A DNA stretch of 64,000 nucleotides from Cupriavidus oxalaticus (GCF_016894385.1 NZ_CP069812.1:2604001-2668000); one strand, 5' to 3'. Counted from the first letter of the stretch, positions 48,007-59,903 are shown. Made by a program: numbers and translations. The notes: generated by a model not told the origin, from the sequence alone.

Positions 48007-48987
48007 GTGCATCCATCCGAGGTCTTGTTCCAGGGCGAAGCCATCCCGGTCCAGTTGCCGGTGTGTGACCACTATGCGGGCAGCGAAAAGCTGATGCGCA
48101 AGTCGCTTGCCCTGCAGCAAGAGCTTGGGCCGGTCTTCGACATCACCTTCGACTGCGAGGACGGCGCCGCCGTTGGCCAGGAGCGCGAGCATGCCGAGTT
48201 GTGCGCGCAGCTGGTCAACAGCACGCTGAACGCGCACAACCGCGTCGGCGTGCGCATCCATGACCCCTCCCACCCGAGCTGGCGCCAGGATGTCGACGTG
48301 CTGGTGCGTGCCGCCGGCGCCCGGCTGGCCTACGTGGTCGTGCCCAAGGTGACCGACGTGGTCGAGGTCGCGCGCGTGACCGACCATGTCAACCAGGTGG
48401 CGCGCAATGCCGGCATCGCCCGCCATATCCCGATCCATGTGCTGATCGAGACACACGCCGCGCTCGAGCAGGCCTTCGATATCGCCGCGCTGGTGCAGGT
48501 GGAATGCCTGAGCTTCGGCCTGATGGATTTCGTCTCGGCGCACCACGGCGCGATTCCCGGCGATGCCATGCGCTCGCCGCAGCAGTTCGAGCATCCGCTG
48601 ATCCGCCGCGCCATGCTCGAAATCTCCGCTGCCTGCCATCGCCACGGCAAAGTGCCGTCGCACAATGTCAGCACCGATGTGCAGGCGCCGCAGCGGGCGG
48701 GCGACGATGCGCTGCGCGCGCGCGCCGAGTTCGGCTACCTGCGCAAGTGGAGCATCCATCCGGGCCAGATCGAGCCGATTGTCACCGCCTTCCGGCCGGG
48801 TGCGGAAGAAATCGGCGCCGCCAGCCAGATCCTGCTGGCGGCCCACGAGAACAACTGGGCGCCGATCCGCCACGACGGCCAGTTGCACGACCGTGCCAGC
48901 TACCGCTATTACTGGTCGCTGCTGCAGCGCGCCCAGGCCACCGGCACGCCGCTGCCGGACAATGTGGAAGCGCTGTTCTTCGCCTGA
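48007..48987 (+). CDS. HpcH/HpaI aldolase / citrate-lyase-beta-like protein
   Basis: 326 residues, GTG start at 48007. Metal- and CoA-binding motifs of the CitE/HpcH superfamily are visible: FDITFDCEDGAAVGQE, VGVRIHDPSHPSW, IHVLIETHAALEQAFDIAAL and GLMDFVSAHHGAIPGDAM. Such enzymes cleave or form C-C bonds of malyl-, citramalyl- or citryl-CoA-like thioesters. Placed between mdh and prpC, it may handle a C4/C5 hydroxy-acyl-CoA in propionate or acetate use, but no CitD/CitF partners are present. Substrate unknown. Confidence 0.88.
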   Translation: MHPSEVLFQGEAIPVQLPVCDHYAGSEKLMRKSLALQQELGPVFDITFDCEDGAAVGQEREHAELCAQLVNSTLNAHNRVGVRIHDPSHPSWRQDVDVLVRAAGARLAYVVVPKVTDVVEVARVTDHVNQVARNAGIARHIPIHVLIETHAALEQAFDIAALVQVECLSFGLMDFVSAHHGAIPGDAMRSPQQFEHPLIRRAMLEISAACHRHGKVPSHNVSTDVQAPQRAGDDALRARAEFGYLRKWSIHPGQIEPIVTAFRPGAEEIGAASQILLAAHENNWAPIRHDGQLHDRASYRYYWSLLQRAQATGTPLPDNVEALFFA

Positions 48988-49032
48988 CACCGCCACAATA
49001 ACAAGTCACGGACGCGACCGAAGGAGACCCGG

Positions 49033-50214
49033 ATGTCCGCTTCGAAGACCGCAGCACCGGCCGCCACAACAGGGCCCACGGCACCGAAAGCCAAGAAATC
49101 CGTCGCGCTGTCCGGCGTCACCGCCGGCAATACCGCGCTGTGCACCGTCGGCCGTACCGGCAACGACCTGCACTACCGCGGCTATGACATCCTCGATATC
49201 GCCGAGACCTGCGAGTTCGAAGAAATCGCCCACCTGCTGGTGCACGGCAAGCTGCCGACCAAGTCCGAACTGGCCGCCTACAAGGCCAGGCTGAAGTCGC
49301 TGCGCGGCCTGCCCGCCAACGTCAAGGCCGCGCTCGAATGGGTGCCCGCCAGCGCCCACCCGATGGACGTGATGCGCACCGGCGTGTCGGTGCTGGGCAC
49401 CGTGCTGCCGGAAAAGGACGACCACAACACCCCGGGCGCGCGCGACATTGCCGACCGCCTGATGGCCAGCCTCGGTTCGATGCTGCTGTACTGGTACCAC
49501 TACAGCCACAATGGCAAGCGCATCGAAGTGGAAACCGACGATGACTCCATCGGCGGCCACTTCCTGCACCTGCTGCACGGCGAGAAGCCGTCGGCACTGT
49601 GGGAAAGCGCCATGAACACGTCGCTCAACCTGTACGCCGAGCACGAGTTCAACGCCTCGACCTTCACCGCCCGCGTGATCGCCGGCACGGGTTCGGACAT
49701 GTACTCGTCGATCGCCGGCGCGATCGGTGCGCTGCGCGGCCCCAAGCACGGCGGCGCCAACGAAGTCGCGTTCGAGATCCAGAAGCGCTACGACAACCCG
49801 GACGAGGCCCAGGCCGACATCACCCGCCGCGTCGAGAACAAGGAAGTCGTGATCGGCTTTGGCCACCCGGTGTACACCATCAGCGACCCGCGCAACCAGG
49901 TGATCAAGGAAGTGGCGAAGAAGCTGTCGAAGGATGCCGGCTCGATGAAGATGTTCGACATCGCCGAGCGCCTGGAAACGGTCATGTGGGACATCAAGAA
50001 GATGTTCCCGAACCTGGACTGGTTCAGCGCGGTGAGCTACCACATGATGGGTGTGCCGACGGCGATGTTCACGCCGCTGTTCGTGATCGCACGCACTTCG
50101 GGCTGGGCCGCGCACATCATCGAGCAACGCATCGACAACAAGATCATCCGCCCCAGCGCCAGCTACGTGGGCCCCGAAAACCGCAAATTCGTGCCGATCG
50201 GCAAGCGTAAGTGA
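49033..50214 (+). CDS. prpC: 2-methylcitrate synthase
   Basis: A 393-residue small-type citrate synthase homologue, with [20 protein letters not shown] and [20 protein letters not shown] matching PrpC rather than GltA. Catalytic motifs: [38 protein letters not shown] and [19 protein letters not shown]. It condenses propionyl-CoA with oxaloacetate and may also use acetyl-CoA. The start ATG at 49033 gives an Ala/Thr/Lys-rich tail of about 25 residues. It lies 45 bases after the CitE-like gene. No prpB or prpR is next to it. Confidence 0.94.
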   Translation: MSASKTAAPAATTGPTAPKAKKSVALSGVTAGNTALCTVGRTGNDLHYRGYDILDIAETCEFEEIAHLLVHGKLPTKSELAAYKARLKSLRGLPANVKAALEWVPASAHPMDVMRTGVSVLGTVLPEKDDHNTPGARDIADRLMASLGSMLLYWYHYSHNGKRIEVETDDDSIGGHFLHLLHGEKPSALWESAMNTSLNLYAEHEFNASTFTARVIAGTGSDMYSSIAGAIGALRGPKHGGANEVAFEIQKRYDNPDEAQADITRRVENKEVVIGFGHPVYTISDPRNQVIKEVAKKLSKDAGSMKMFDIAERLETVMWDIKKMFPNLDWFSAVSYHMMGVPTAMFTPLFVIARTSGWAAHIIEQRIDNKIIRPSASYVGPENRKFVPIGKRK

Positions 50215-50381
50215 ACCCGGACTAACCGGACACCCGGATTATGTAACCAAAGGCCAGCGCACTTCGCCGGCCCAGGCAAATCGTAGAGAATAGCGGCGGA
50301 CTTCCATCCCAGGCGCCGCCCGATGTGACGGCGGCGAACGACAAACAGACCAGATTTCAGAATCCGAGAGGCACTCACAAA

Positions 50382-50963
50382 ATGAAACATCTCGTACTTG
50401 CAGCCTGCATCGGCGCGTTCAGCCTGACCACTGCCACCGCCGTGATGGCGCAGGAGCCGGCCAAGAAGCCCACGGCTGCCAAGAAAAAGTCCTCGACCAA
50501 GAAGAAGGCAGCAGCCGGCACCGCCGCCGCTGCCGGCGCCGCCGCCGCTGTCACCCCGACCGGTGAAAAGTGGCAGTGCGAACTGGGCAACAGCCTCTAT
50601 ATCTCGGGCGACATGCTGCGCGACGAAATCCTGACCGTGCACTGGCAAGGCCGCGACTACAAGCTGCCGCGCCAGTCCACCGTGACCGGCGCCGACCGCT
50701 ACTATGACGCCCGCACCGGCCTGGACCTGGTGGTGATCCCGGGCAAGGCCATGCTGTTCAACAAGAACCTGGGCCAGCGCCTGGCCGACGACTGCCAGAA
50801 CGCCGCCATGCAGGCAGGCGCCGCAGCCCCGACCCAGGCCGGCGGCCTGCGCGCCCCGGTTGGCGCCCCGTTGCTGGTCACGCCCCCGGGCGGCCCGACG
50901 ATCCAGCCGCAGCAGGCGCAACAGCCTGACGCGACCCAGCAGAGCGCGGCGCCGAAGCAGTAA
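50382..50963 (+). CDS. Exported MliC-like protein
   Basis: 193 residues with a signal peptide (cleavage near VMAQEP), a Lys/Ala-rich linker (KKPTAAKKKSSTKKKAAAG) and a compact domain, about 60-150, with WQCELGNSLYISGDM, RDYKLPRQSTVTGADRYYD, GLDLVVIPGKAMLFN and a final ADDCQN. The spaced Trp/Cys, LPR and C-terminal Cys resemble MliC-type lysozyme inhibitors, though similarity is moderate. A Pro/Gln-rich tail follows. It sits between prpC and acnA but has its own strong terminator, so it may not share their function. Confidence 0.75.
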   Translation: MKHLVLAACIGAFSLTTATAVMAQEPAKKPTAAKKKSSTKKKAAAGTAAAAGAAAAVTPTGEKWQCELGNSLYISGDMLRDEILTVHWQGRDYKLPRQSTVTGADRYYDARTGLDLVVIPGKAMLFNKNLGQRLADDCQNAAMQAGAAAPTQAGGLRAPVGAPLLVTPPGGPTIQPQQAQQPDATQQSAAPKQ

Positions 50964-50972
50964 ATCCCTGCA

Positions 50973-51015
50973 GGGTGCCGGCGGCCGCCTGAATTCCGGC
51001 CGCCGGCACCCTTTT
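50973..51015 (+). terminator. Strong terminator after the MliC-like gene
   Basis: GGGTGCCGGCGGCC and GGCCGCCGGCACCC form a perfect 14-bp stem with an eleven-base loop, followed by TTTT. Confidence 0.93.
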
Positions 51016-51253
51016 GCCTTGCGGGCGGGGCCACCCGCCGGGGGACGCTGTCGCGCCGCAAGAGGCACGGCCGCGGCCCGGCCGATCGAGACCGGGTGGC
51101 GGCAAAGCCGCGCGGCGGTTAGAGTATGCAGTTGCAGTGCGCTGCCGACCTCGGACCGCGGTCACATGCCGCGGCAGCGCACCGGGGGTCTGAATCCAGT
51201 TTCAGAGGTCCGAGCCAAATGCCATCGCATCATCCTTCGATCGGAGTACGGCA
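51016..51253 (+). promoter_or_regulatory. Upstream region of acnA
   Basis: A 238-bp gap that should hold the acnA promoter. The only clear pattern is the inverted repeat TCTGAA-N6-TTCAGA (51189-51206), 48 bp before the ATG. No good -35/-10 pair was found. The TATGTCTTAT motif of the mdh operator is absent. Confidence 0.35.
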
Positions 51254-53959
<2,706 letters not shown>

Positions 53960-53982
53960 CGCCCGCGGTTCGCACAAGCAAG

Positions 53983-54027
53983 CGCCGCCTGCCGGCCCGA
54001 TATGTGGGGCCGCGGCAGGCGGTGTTT
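53983..54027 (+). terminator. Terminator of acnA
   Basis: CCGCCTGCCG and CGGCAGGCGG form a 10-bp stem, extended by GCCC/GGGC inside; a short TGTTTG follows. GC-rich with a weak T-run. Confidence 0.7.
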
Positions 54028-54173
54028 GTCATGGCGCGCCGTGTGAGCCGGGAATCACGCGCGAGCGTGTAAGTTCCACGCAAGGCAGTGCTGCCACACT
54101 TTGTCCCAAAGAACAGTGGTCGCAATGACCCGGAGGCGGGACCACCCCGCTTCAGACAGACACTGGAGACAAC

Positions 54174-54323
54174 ATGGCAAAGATCATCATCGCGTTCATC
54201 GTCATTGCCGGCGCGGCCCTCTACCTGCTGACCAAGGGCGGCAGCGACGTTTCGATGTCCGGCGAGCAGCACGGCGTCGAGACCCACGCACCGGCGGCGC
54301 CGGCAGCCAGCGAACAGAAATAA
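54174..54323 (+). CDS. Small single-pass membrane protein, 49 residues
   Basis: MAKIIIAFIVIAGAALYLLT forms one membrane helix, followed by a polar tail with KGGSDVSMSGEQHGVETHAP and an Ala/Pro end. GGAG lies seven bases before the ATG at 54174 and the codon use is like its neighbours, so it is probably real. No known family recognised. It stands alone between acnA and the DUF2863 gene. Confidence 0.65.
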   Translation: MAKIIIAFIVIAGAALYLLTKGGSDVSMSGEQHGVETHAPAAPAASEQK

Positions 54324-54429
54324 GATCGATTCTCCGGCCTCGCCAGCGGCAAGCGCACGCATCGTGCGGCCCGCTTGTCAACGCAACGAGTAGAATACCG
54401 TTTTACGCATAAACGGACGGTTTCTTTCT

Positions 54430-55632
54430 ATGGCAGGTTTTCGCCCCAAGGCTTCCCCACGTCTTTCGCCCGACGCCGAGCGGTTGGTGGCCGATGCGCT
54501 CGCCCTCGACGCATCGGGCAGCCGCATGGAGGATGGTTACTGGGAACGGCGGCTGTCGCAGCGCCTGGGCCGCCTGTTGAAGAACGGTAGCCAGACCGCG
54601 CTGGACGCGGCGCTGGAACACCTGTTCAAGCACAACGCCGACGCCTCGGACGTGCTGGCCGAGCAGGCCGAGACGCTGGCCGAATCGGCCACCATCGAGG
54701 TCGATGGCCAGCGCTACGACGCGCTGCTGATCGCCGCGCCGATCCTGGCGCACACGCGCTACGCCATCCCCTCGGGCGCGCTCAAGCCGGAACTGGCCCA
54801 GACGCTGGCCGTGCACTTGCAGGCACATGTGCTGGCTTCCGCCACCAAGGTGGCGCTGTCGCCGTACCTGTACAGCATCGACCAGCTGCCGCGCACCCAC
54901 AGCGACACGTTTGCGCTGACGCACAAGCTGGCCGCGGCCGCGCTGGCCGGCTCGGTGCCCAAGGTCGACCTGCGCGACCTGCCCGAGACCGCGCCGATCC
55001 TGGCCGACCCGCGCTACCTGCTGGCCGTGGTGGTGGCCCCGCACGAGCAGGCGCTGTTCCGCTGGCAGGAAGATGCCAAGGAGCACCATGCCGAGCGCTC
55101 GGTTTGCCTGGAGCAATGGCGCAGCCAGGTCCAGCCGTCGGTGGCGCTGCTGCTGCCGGGCTGCGAGTTCGAGCTGCTGCTGCCCGACGCCTTCTTCCTG
55201 TCGTGCCGTGAATCGGACAAGAGCATCCGCCCGCTGACGGTGCGCGCCGCCGTCAACTACCTGGCCGGCACGCTGGATATCTCCGCCGGCCAGCTGGCAG
55301 CGGTGGTGGCGGCGTTCGGCGAGGAAGTGGTCGAGGAATACCGCGTCGGCTTCACCATGCGCGGCGAGAAGGACGTGATCTACGGCATCGTCTGGCCAGT
55401 CTATGGCCGCGAAGCCGGCGAAGTCGATGCCGACGAGAAAGGCAACCCGCTCGAGCAGATCTGCGAAGAATTGCGCAATGCCGGCGTGGAAGACATCTTC
55501 CGCCACGCGGCATTGTTCGATCCGGAATACTGCGAGGATTGCGGCACGCCGCTGTATGCCGACCGCAATGGCGAGATCGTGCATGCGGAACTGCCGGAAG
55601 ACGCGCCGACGCAGCAGCCGCTGTTCCATTGA
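54430..55632 (+). CDS. DUF2863 family protein
   Basis: 400 residues, cytosolic-looking, no signal or helix. The pattern, with RRLSQRLGRLLKNGSQTALD near the N-terminus and a C-terminal CEDCGTPLYADRNGEIVHAE carrying a CxxC pair, fits DUF2863, a family found mainly in betaproteobacteria. Function unknown. It is monocistronic: a terminator follows at 55654 and the next gene is on the opposite strand. Confidence 0.85.
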   Translation: MAGFRPKASPRLSPDAERLVADALALDASGSRMEDGYWERRLSQRLGRLLKNGSQTALDAALEHLFKHNADASDVLAEQAETLAESATIEVDGQRYDALLIAAPILAHTRYAIPSGALKPELAQTLAVHLQAHVLASATKVALSPYLYSIDQLPRTHSDTFALTHKLAAAALAGSVPKVDLRDLPETAPILADPRYLLAVVVAPHEQALFRWQEDAKEHHAERSVCLEQWRSQVQPSVALLLPGCEFELLLPDAFFLSCRESDKSIRPLTVRAAVNYLAGTLDISAGQLAAVVAAFGEEVVEEYRVGFTMRGEKDVIYGIVWPVYGREAGEVDADEKGNPLEQICEELRNAGVEDIFRHAALFDPEYCEDCGTPLYADRNGEIVHAELPEDAPTQQPLFH

Positions 55633-55653
55633 GCGCCTTCCGCCCAAGCAAGC

Positions 55654-55682
55654 AAACGGCCCACATCGTGGGCCGTTTTTGT
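55654..55682. terminator. Bidirectional terminator between DUF2863 and the TrmB-like gene
   Basis: AAACGGCCCA and TGGGCCGTTT, 10-bp stem, loop CATCG, extra T on both sides (five T on the plus strand). It lies between convergent genes. Confidence 0.92.
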
Positions 55683-55695
55683 TTCCTGGCTGTCT

Positions 55696-56382
55696 TCAGG
55701 CGCCGCGCTCGCTGACGCAGCGCCAGAGCCCATGTCCCGACGCCGCGTACTTGCGCTCGAACGGCGTCATCGCCTGCGCCGGCTGCCAGGGCTCGACCAA
55801 TTGCGCCGGACGCCCCACCAGCGCCAGCGCCTGCGCGAACTCGTCGATATAGACCTGCCAGTTGCTGCGGCACTCCAGGTAATCGCCGCACGCCGCCAGC
55901 GCCGGGAACACCGCATGGCCCTGCCAGCGCCGCCCCAGGTGGCCGATCTTTGGCCACGGGTTCGGATACAGCACGTAGTGGCGCGCCACCGGCACCGCGT
56001 CGGCCTGCAGCATGCGCCAGACATCGACCAGGTCGGCCCGCGCCCAGCAGAAATTGGCCGGCATCGCCGCCTCGCCCCACCAGTCCTTGCCGGCGGCCAG
56101 GCGCTTTTCGGACTGGTCGACGCCGATCACGTAATGGTCCGCAAACGCCGTCGCCAGGCGCAGCGTGCTTTCGCCCACGCCGCAGCCGGCATCCAGGATC
56201 AGCGGCGCGCCGCCGGCCTGCTGCCAGTTGTCGAGCGCTATGCTCAGCGCGCGCCGGCTGGCTTCGCCGACGGGCTTGCGGAACGGTTCGGCCAGGTGGC
56301 GCGCGACACGCGCGGCCAGGTGTTCGTGGACATCGGACTGCGCCGAGACAATGGTGCGGGAATTGGCAAACATGGCCTCCAT
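55696..56382 (-). CDS. TrmB-like SAM-dependent methyltransferase
   Basis: About 228 residues with a Rossmann SAM loop (PLILDAGCGVGESTLRLATA), the acidic VIGVDQSEKRL and HYVLYPNPWPKIGHLGRRWQ. The last matches the PDPWPKKRH motif of tRNA (guanine46-N7) methyltransferase. The usual N-terminal region is different and the Asp before Pro is Asn here, so it may be a paralogue with another substrate. Start is ATG 56382, or 56373 nine bases later, which has GGAGG too close. It is divergent from the binding-protein gene. Confidence 0.8.
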   Translation of the reverse strand: MEAMFANSRTIVSAQSDVHEHLAARVARHLAEPFRKPVGEASRRALSIALDNWQQAGGAPLILDAGCGVGESTLRLATAFADHYVIGVDQSEKRLAAGKDWWGEAAMPANFCWARADLVDVWRMLQADAVPVARHYVLYPNPWPKIGHLGRRWQGHAVFPALAACGDYLECRSNWQVYIDEFAQALALVGRPAQLVEPWQPAQAMTPFERKYAASGHGLWRCVSERGA

Positions 56383-56509
56383 TCTACCGGCGCCAAACCC
56401 GGCAGCTTTGCATCGGAGGCTGCAACCATGCCACTTTAGCGGCACAATGCGGGACAAACCGCCTGAGAACCCGTCCACAAGCGCCGGACCCGTACGAGGA
56501 GCCAGTCCC

Positions 56510-58135
56510 ATGCCATCGACCACCGCCACGCCCCGCCAGCCCGCCCGCCGCACCCTGTTCCACGCCACCGCCGCGCTGGTGCTGGGCAGTGCCGCCTGTG
56601 CCGCCCTGGCGCTGGTGCCCGCCGGCGCCGCCCACGCCGAGGACCTGCGCATCGGGCTGGCCGCCGACGTCACCTCGATGGACCCGCACTGGAACAATTC
56701 CGGCCCCAACAACGCGATCGCGCTGCATGTCTTCGAATCGCTGGTGTTCATGGACAAGAACGCCCGCTATATCCCCGGCCTGGCGCTGTCGTGGAAGCCG
56801 GTCAATGCCATCACCTGGGAAATCAAGCTGCGCCCCAATGTGAAGTGGCACGACGGCTCGCCCTTCACCAGCGAAGACGTCAAGGCCTCGCTGGAGCGCC
56901 CGGACAAGCTGACCAACAGCCCCGGCTCGTTCACCAGCTACACCAAGCCGATCGCCCGCATCGACACGCCCGATCCGCTGACGGTGCGCCTGACTATGAG
57001 CGTGCCCAACTACGCCAACCTGGCCAACGACCTGAACAGCGTGCCGATCATGCCGAAAAAGGTTGCCGCCACGCTGACGCAGGCCGATTTCGACTCGGGC
57101 AAGGCCATGATCGGCACGGGGCCGTTCAAGTTCGTGCGTTTCGCGCGCGGGCAGGAAATCGTGATGGAGCGCAATCCCAACTACTGGGGGCCCAAGCCGG
57201 AGTGGGACCGCGCCGTGTTCCGCATCATCACCGACAACGGCGCGCGCAGCTCGGCGCTGCTGGCAGGCGATGTCGACGTGATCGAAAGCGTGCCGTCGGC
57301 CGACGTGGCCAGGCTCAGGCAGAATCCGAAGTTCAAGGTCGAGCAGCAGGTCTCGTGGCGCACCATCTTCTGGCAGATGGACCAGTCGCGCGACAACCCG
57401 CCCTTCGTCACCGACAAGGCCGGCAAGCCGCTGGGCAAGAACCCGTTCAAGGACGCGCGCGTGCGTGCCGCGATCAGCAAGTCGCTGAACCGCGACGCCA
57501 TCGTCAACCGCATCATGGAGGGGCTGGCGGTGCCGGCGTCGTCGATCGTGTCGCCGCAGATCTTCGGGCATCCGGGCACCAAGCCCGAAGCCTATGATCC
57601 GGAAGGCGCCAAAAAGCTGCTGGCCGCCGCGGGCTACCCGGACGGCTTCGGGCTGACGCTGCACGCCACCAACAACCGCTACCTGAACGACGCCGCGGTG
57701 GCGCAGGCCACCGCCAGCATGCTGACGCGCATCGGCATCCAGACCAGGGTCGAGACCCTGCCGGTGGCGGCCTATTTCACGCGCGCGCGGCAGGGCGACT
57801 TTGCCTTCCAGATGCTAGGGTGGGGTTCGGCGGCGGCAGATGTGGCGCTGCGCTCGATCACGGGCACGCCCAATCCCAAGACGGGATATGGCACGTGGAA
57901 CTGGGGCAAGTACAGCAACCCGCAGCTGGACCAGCTGATCGAGAAATCGCTGACCACCGTTTCCAGCGAGAAGGCGCGCGAGGAGAACGCACGCACGGCG
58001 GCCAAGTTTGCGCTGGCCGACCACGCGATCATTCCGTCGCACAGCCAGCTGGCGATGTGGGCGATGAAGAAGGGACTGAAGTATGAGGCGCGGACGGACG
58101 AGTGGTCGCTGGCGCAGTTTTTCCACAAGGAGTGA
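56510..58135 (+). CDS. ABC transporter substrate-binding protein, peptide/nickel family 5
   Basis: 541 residues with a signal peptide (cleavage near AHAEDL, about residue 44) and the SBP_bac_5 fold: LRIGLAADVTSMDPHWNNSG, IKLRPNVKWHDGSPFTSEDV and MIGTGPFKFVRFARGQEIVM. It should deliver an oligopeptide or similar ligand to Dpp/Opp-type permeases, but no permease genes are adjacent within the window, so it may serve a transporter encoded elsewhere. AGGAG lies upstream of ATG 56510. Confidence 0.92.
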   Translation: MPSTTATPRQPARRTLFHATAALVLGSAACAALALVPAGAAHAEDLRIGLAADVTSMDPHWNNSGPNNAIALHVFESLVFMDKNARYIPGLALSWKPVNAITWEIKLRPNVKWHDGSPFTSEDVKASLERPDKLTNSPGSFTSYTKPIARIDTPDPLTVRLTMSVPNYANLANDLNSVPIMPKKVAATLTQADFDSGKAMIGTGPFKFVRFARGQEIVMERNPNYWGPKPEWDRAVFRIITDNGARSSALLAGDVDVIESVPSADVARLRQNPKFKVEQQVSWRTIFWQMDQSRDNPPFVTDKAGKPLGKNPFKDARVRAAISKSLNRDAIVNRIMEGLAVPASSIVSPQIFGHPGTKPEAYDPEGAKKLLAAAGYPDGFGLTLHATNNRYLNDAAVAQATASMLTRIGIQTRVETLPVAAYFTRARQGDFAFQMLGWGSAAADVALRSITGTPNPKTGYGTWNWGKYSNPQLDQLIEKSLTTVSSEKAREENARTAAKFALADHAIIPSHSQLAMWAMKKGLKYEARTDEWSLAQFFHKE

Positions 58136-58161
58136 GGGCATCCGCCTGCTGGCGGTTTGCT

Positions 58162-58210
58162 CTTGCTTGGGCTAGCTCGGGCGGCTTGGGCGCACCCAAC
58201 ACCGCTCTCC
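58162..58210 (+). repeat. Dispersed intergenic repeat, partial copy C
   Basis: CTTGCTTGGGCTAGCTCGGG, then CGGCTTGGGCGCACCCAACACC and CTCTCCC, matches the right part of copy A (about 34553-34600). It lies between convergent genes, the binding protein and the spermidine-synthase-like gene. Confidence 0.8.
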
Positions 58211-58227
58211 CCTTTTTGCGTTTTTGC

Positions 58228-59100
58228 TTAGATCCTCAACCGCTCTTCCTGCCGCGCATTCGCCGCGTGCAGCTTCCGCACCCAGTCCCGCGCCGGCAGC
58301 CCCGTGGTGGGCTCGACCACGTCGGCGCGCGCTTCCAGCACTTCCCACGCCACATCGATCTCCGGGCCGTTGAACGCCATTGCAATGATGTTGCCGTCAT
58401 GCACCTCCGGAAACACCAGCACCCGGTTGTCGAAGGCTTCGCAGATGCGCTCGATATTCTTCGGGAAGCTGTCGTGGTCGCCGAACAGGTTGATGGTCAT
58501 CACGCCCGGCGCCTTCAGCGTGCGGCGGCAGGCGCGGTAGAACGCGGTGGTGTCGAGCACCGGGCCGCGCGCGGTGGCGTCGTACAGGTCCACCTGCAGC
58601 ACGTCGATGGCATCGGCGTGGGTGCCGTCCATCACGTAGTCCCACGCGTCCTGCTCGCGCACGGTCAGGCGCGCGTCGTCCTGGCGCAGGCCGAACATGC
58701 TGCGCCCGGCGATGATCACCGCCGGGTTCAGCTCGACCGCGGTCACGCGCGCGCGGCTGAACTGGCGGTGGCAGAACTTGGTCAGCGCCGCGGCCCCCAG
58801 GCCGAGCTGCACCACGTGGAACTCATCCACCGAAGGCGACAGGAACAGCAGCCACGCCATCATCTGCTGCGCGTATTCGAGTTCGATCGCATCCGGCTTG
58901 CGCAGGCGCATCGCGCCCTGCACCCACTCCGTGCCGAAATGCAGGTAGCGCACGCCGTCCAGTTCCGAGAAGGTCACCGGCGCAAAGCGCGGCGTCATGC
59001 GTTTTTCTTCGCGCGCAGGTGTCTCGCCACGGTTGCGGGTGCCACGTGCCGGACGGCGCGAGGCCACGGCTTCAATCGATTTGCGTTTCAGTAGGGTCAT
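58228..59100 (-). CDS. Spermidine-synthase-like (polyamine aminopropyltransferase-like) protein
   Basis: About 290 residues. The Rossmann part has FHVVQLGLGAAALTKFCHRQ, TAVELNPAVIIAGRSMFGL and IDVLQVDLYDATARGPVLD, typical of spermidine-synthase-related methyltransferase folds. The canonical N-terminal barrel is shortened and the DTDE-type active-site pattern is not clear, so true aminopropyl transfer is doubtful. ATG 59100 has no strong ribosome site. Its 3' end lies next to a repeat. Confidence 0.78.
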   Translation of the reverse strand: MTLLKRKSIEAVASRRPARGTRNRGETPAREEKRMTPRFAPVTFSELDGVRYLHFGTEWVQGAMRLRKPDAIELEYAQQMMAWLLFLSPSVDEFHVVQLGLGAAALTKFCHRQFSRARVTAVELNPAVIIAGRSMFGLRQDDARLTVREQDAWDYVMDGTHADAIDVLQVDLYDATARGPVLDTTAFYRACRRTLKAPGVMTINLFGDHDSFPKNIERICEAFDNRVLVFPEVHDGNIIAMAFNGPEIDVAWEVLEARADVVEPTTGLPARDWVRKLHAANARQEERLRI

Positions 59101-59150
59101 AGTGTCGAGAAATACATCGGCTGCCGTACACGGGGCGCTGGGCAAGCGCC

Positions 59151-59903
59151 TCACTTGCCCAGCGCCGCCTGCGCGCGCTGCAGCCACTCGCGGTTGTGTT
59201 CGCGGGCATGGCGCGGCCAGTGGCGGGCGTCGTGGACGATTTCGGCATAGAGCTCGCGCGCGCGTTCGCGGTCGGCGGCATCGGGCTGCTTTGCCAGCCA
59301 GTCGGCAAACAGGCAGCGCGGCGCAACATCGCTGGCGCTGGTCAGCGCCTGCTCGAACGCCGCGCGCGTACCCGGCGCGCCGGTGGCAGCCAGCGCGCGA
59401 GCATACAGCAAGGCGGGGCCGGGCTGCTGGCGCGCATGCGGGCTGGCGGCAAAAAGCCTTTCCAGCGTCAGCAGCGCGGCGGCCGCGTCGCCGGTGGCGA
59501 ACTGCGCCTGCGCCAGCCCCTGCAGCAGCGCCGGATCGGAGGCAAACGGGCCGTTGGCCGCGGCCTGGTAGTGCTGCAGCGCCTCGGCCGGCTCGCCGGC
59601 TTCGAGCAGTGCGGCGCCCAGGCGCATGCGGTGCGCCACGGTCGGGGCACGGTCAAAGTCGGTGCGGGCCTCGCGCACCGCGCGGTTGGGGTCGACCAGC
59701 TGCGAGATGGCACGCGTGGCCACGCGCGCGCCGCGCGACTGGCGCAGCTCGGGCAGGAAGATCGCAAAGAAATAGACCAGGCTGCCCAGCCCAGGGAACA
59801 GGAACAGGATCAGCAGCCAGTACATGTTCTGGTGCGTGCGCACCGCATGCACGGCGAAGAACAACGCAACGATGATATGGATGCTGATACCGAAGATACG
59901 CAT
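59151..59903 (-). CDS. Membrane-anchored tetratricopeptide repeat protein
   Basis: 250 residues. Two N-terminal helices (FGISIHIIVALFFAVHAVRT and YWLLILFLFPGLGSLVYFFA) resemble the PLDc_N membrane hairpin, followed by Ala-rich TPR-like repeats (GAALLEAGEPAEALQHYQAA, GLAQAQFATGDAAAALLTLE). It likely scaffolds cytosolic proteins at the inner membrane. Function unknown. It lies 50 bp upstream of the spermidine-synthase-like gene in the same direction, so co-expression is likely. Confidence 0.85.
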   Translation of the reverse strand: MRIFGISIHIIVALFFAVHAVRTHQNMYWLLILFLFPGLGSLVYFFAIFLPELRQSRGARVATRAISQLVDPNRAVREARTDFDRAPTVAHRMRLGAALLEAGEPAEALQHYQAAANGPFASDPALLQGLAQAQFATGDAAAALLTLERLFAASPHARQQPGPALLYARALAATGAPGTRAAFEQALTSASDVAPRCLFADWLAKQPDAADRERARELYAEIVHDARHWPRHAREHNREWLQRAQAALGK

